Shown in pieces: positions 16,781-18,231 of a DNA stretch of 18,231 nucleotides. The translations under genes and the position numbers were made by a program. Each line of letters begins with the position of its first letter. The stretch's first letter is position 1. This DNA comes from Phialocephala subalpina (taxonomy: Eukaryota > Ascomycota > Leotiomycetes > Helotiales > Mollisiaceae), in contig FJOG01000030.1 in the NCBI GenBank assembly GCA_900073065.1, forward strand, positions 60,772 to 79,002, written 5' to 3'. The notes beneath the pieces were generated by a model, which was not told the origin of the DNA, ran no database searches, and worked only from the letters and a program-made list of their open reading frames with translations.

Positions 16781-16790
16781 GCTTTATAGA
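16781..16790 (-). promoter_or_regulatory. TATA box of the coiled-coil gene
   Basis: TCTATAAAGC on the minus strand lies about 56 bases upstream of the ATG at 16725. It fits a standard TATA placement and is the only such element near this start. Confidence 0.5.
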
Positions 16791-17367
16791 AGATCTATTT
16801 CTTTTTAAGCACAAGACGAGATCGGACAATTCCTAACTTTCGCTCGATTAGGTAGTAAACAGAGAGGGATAAAAGTACTACCCGATCAAGTCAAGCGTAA
16901 AATTACCAGCTGATGGTTCTCTAGCCGGGCGTCCTGGAAGTGGCTGTCTTCGCGACATTGGCTGACGAGTCCGAGCCAATGAAGCACATTTTACCACAGC
17001 CTATGCATACATCCAACATGAATCCTCATCAAGACAAAGCCCCTGCGATGCTGGTAGGCAGGTCAAAGATCCACCCACAAAACAGCTGCGCCGACAGGGG
17101 GTTGTTTGGAAGCAGCTAGTGGCGAGATGGTTAACGAGTGCATTTATTCTTACGAGGCAAACAATTGGATATACTTGCTGGATATCTCCGATTCCCTTAG
17201 GCTAAGCTGGGCATAGCATGGTAGCAGATGGCACATAAATTTCTGGATTGGTAACTGCTACTATTCCTTTTGCATTGAGACGGTGGCCCGATACGCGGAC
17301 AGGCTTTGTGAATTGTCATGTAACTACACTCACTTAGCTATCCAACCGGTGGTATATCGTCCGTTCA
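16791..17367. other. Intergenic region without a supported gene
   Basis: No open frame of interest, repeat or RNA gene was seen between the coiled-coil gene's promoter and the frame that opens near 17368. Confidence 0.5.
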
Positions 17368-18231
17368 ATGAGGCTACCATATACACCGCCCCTATCTCGA
17401 GCCTACTATATGATCTTACACGGGGAAGATAGTGCCACTAGGATAATCGACTATGAGGGGTCGCCAGTGACGACACCTACCGCATCCCCTTCAGCGATAC
17501 GGACTCTGATAAATCGGAGCCAATGCCAGAGGATCCGTCGGAACGGCTCGAGTATGCTCGAAGACACCTTCACCTTTACCAGAGTGAGGAGGAATATCAA
17601 AGAAGCGAGAGTTGAGGTTGAAGCCATCGTGGAAAACCAACGTAAAGAGAAGGAACTCGAAAGAATGGCAGCGGCAGAGAAGATGGCCATCTTGCGGCTC
17701 GCAAATACGGATCCTTTGGAGTTCGAACGTCGAATGAGGGTGCACAGGCTTCGGTATAAAAACGTTCTTCCTTGGGGTTTGGCTGGCGTAGTGCGCTTCG
17801 GGCATGTTGTCGAGGTGTTGACAGAGGAGCAAGCGCAAGAGCAGATCGAGGCCGAGGATCGAGAAGAAGCTGCAGCTCGGGAACGGTGGAAGCCACCCCA
17901 GAGGGAGCTACTGACCCAAGAAGAACTCGACGCAAAAAATCAGTCGCGAGGAACAGGCTGAAATGTTTGGTCTCAAGCCGGAGCCGGAGCCAGAGCCAGG
18001 TATAGCCGACGGTCTAGCCTCTGAGCGTGTATTGCAGCCACGAACATCGTCACCTCGGCCGCCGAAGGACACTTCTCGCAGGACCCGTGGCGGTAGAATC
18101 ACAAAGAATGCGGCACAGAAAGGCACCCGATCCCGACGAGCCACGCCGACACCCTCAAAAGCCCCAATGCCCGATCGTCAGTCGAAACAACTCAGACGAG
18201 CTCCCGACAAGCCCGACGACAATACCGCGCG
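17368..18231 (+). CDS. Charged disordered protein, partial at the right edge, with two apparent frame breaks
   Basis: Coding-like sequence passes through three frames. 17457-17615 reads an acidic stretch (YRIPFSDTDSDKSEPMPEDP, then ERLEYARRHLHLYQSEEEYQ). From about 17605 to 17939 another frame reads a Glu/Lys/Arg-rich helix (RKEKELERMAAAEKMAI), then DPLEFERRMRVHRLRYKN, a short hydrophobic segment GLAGVVRFGHVVEVL, and an acidic coiled stretch. From 17939 to the window end a third frame reads ISREEQAEMFGLKPEPEPEP and a basic Pro/Ser/Arg tail. Removing one A from CAAAG at about 17599-17601 and one from the A6 run at 17934-17939 would join all three. The ATG at 17368 is the first in the middle frame, but the real start is uncertain and may be in a missed exon. 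Family not recognised. Confidence 0.45.

Overview
The window reads as nuclear DNA of a filamentous ascomycete (Pezizomycotina). The evidence is a set of short introns (about 47-75 nt) with GTAAGT, GTGAGT or GTATGT donors and RCTRAY-type branch sites, pyrimidine-rich leaders before start codons, long gene-poor stretches with decayed genes, a TA-flanked miniature inverted-repeat element, and a gene of the fungal DUF2841 / YDR124W-like family. No tRNA, rRNA, CRISPR array or viral gene was seen. All gene models were built by eye from splice signals and frame continuity.

Layout. 1-2820: one intronless gene for a low-complexity acidic/basic protein (1099-2022). 2818-3441: a MITE, a perfect 250-bp tandem duplication that breaks inside it, and a 51-codon minus-strand ORF whose tail is an inverted copy of DNA at the end of the next gene. 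3952-5019: a two-exon gene for a disordered Tyr/Pro-rich protein with PSNQY repeats, an Arg/Gly patch and a terminal run of 19 prolines. 5960-6277: a small two-exon minus-strand gene. 7636-10352: the centrepiece, an eight-exon gene encoding six C2H2 zinc fingers, a duplicated 22-residue segment and winged-helix-like segments. It is followed, across an apparent frame break, by a conserved-looking C-terminal region. 10979-11625: small coding-like ORFs and a 16-bp minisatellite. 12188-13849: a five-exon minus-strand gene of the DUF2841 family, the most securely identified gene here. 14275-14892: a minus-strand gene interrupted by three stops in one frame. 15265-15861: a rearranged relic of a kelch-type membrane protein. 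16266-16725: a two-exon coiled-coil protein. 17368-18231: a charged, disordered protein with frame breaks, running off the right edge.

There is no evidence of a metabolic cluster or operon. The genes look independent and several are degraded. The most interesting item is the C2H2 plus winged-helix gene. Every finger keeps exact CX2CX12HX3-5H spacing once the introns are removed, although four of the six fingers are split by an intron. Several genes show frame breaks that each close by removing one A from an A-run, so assembly errors must be excluded before calling them pseudogenes.
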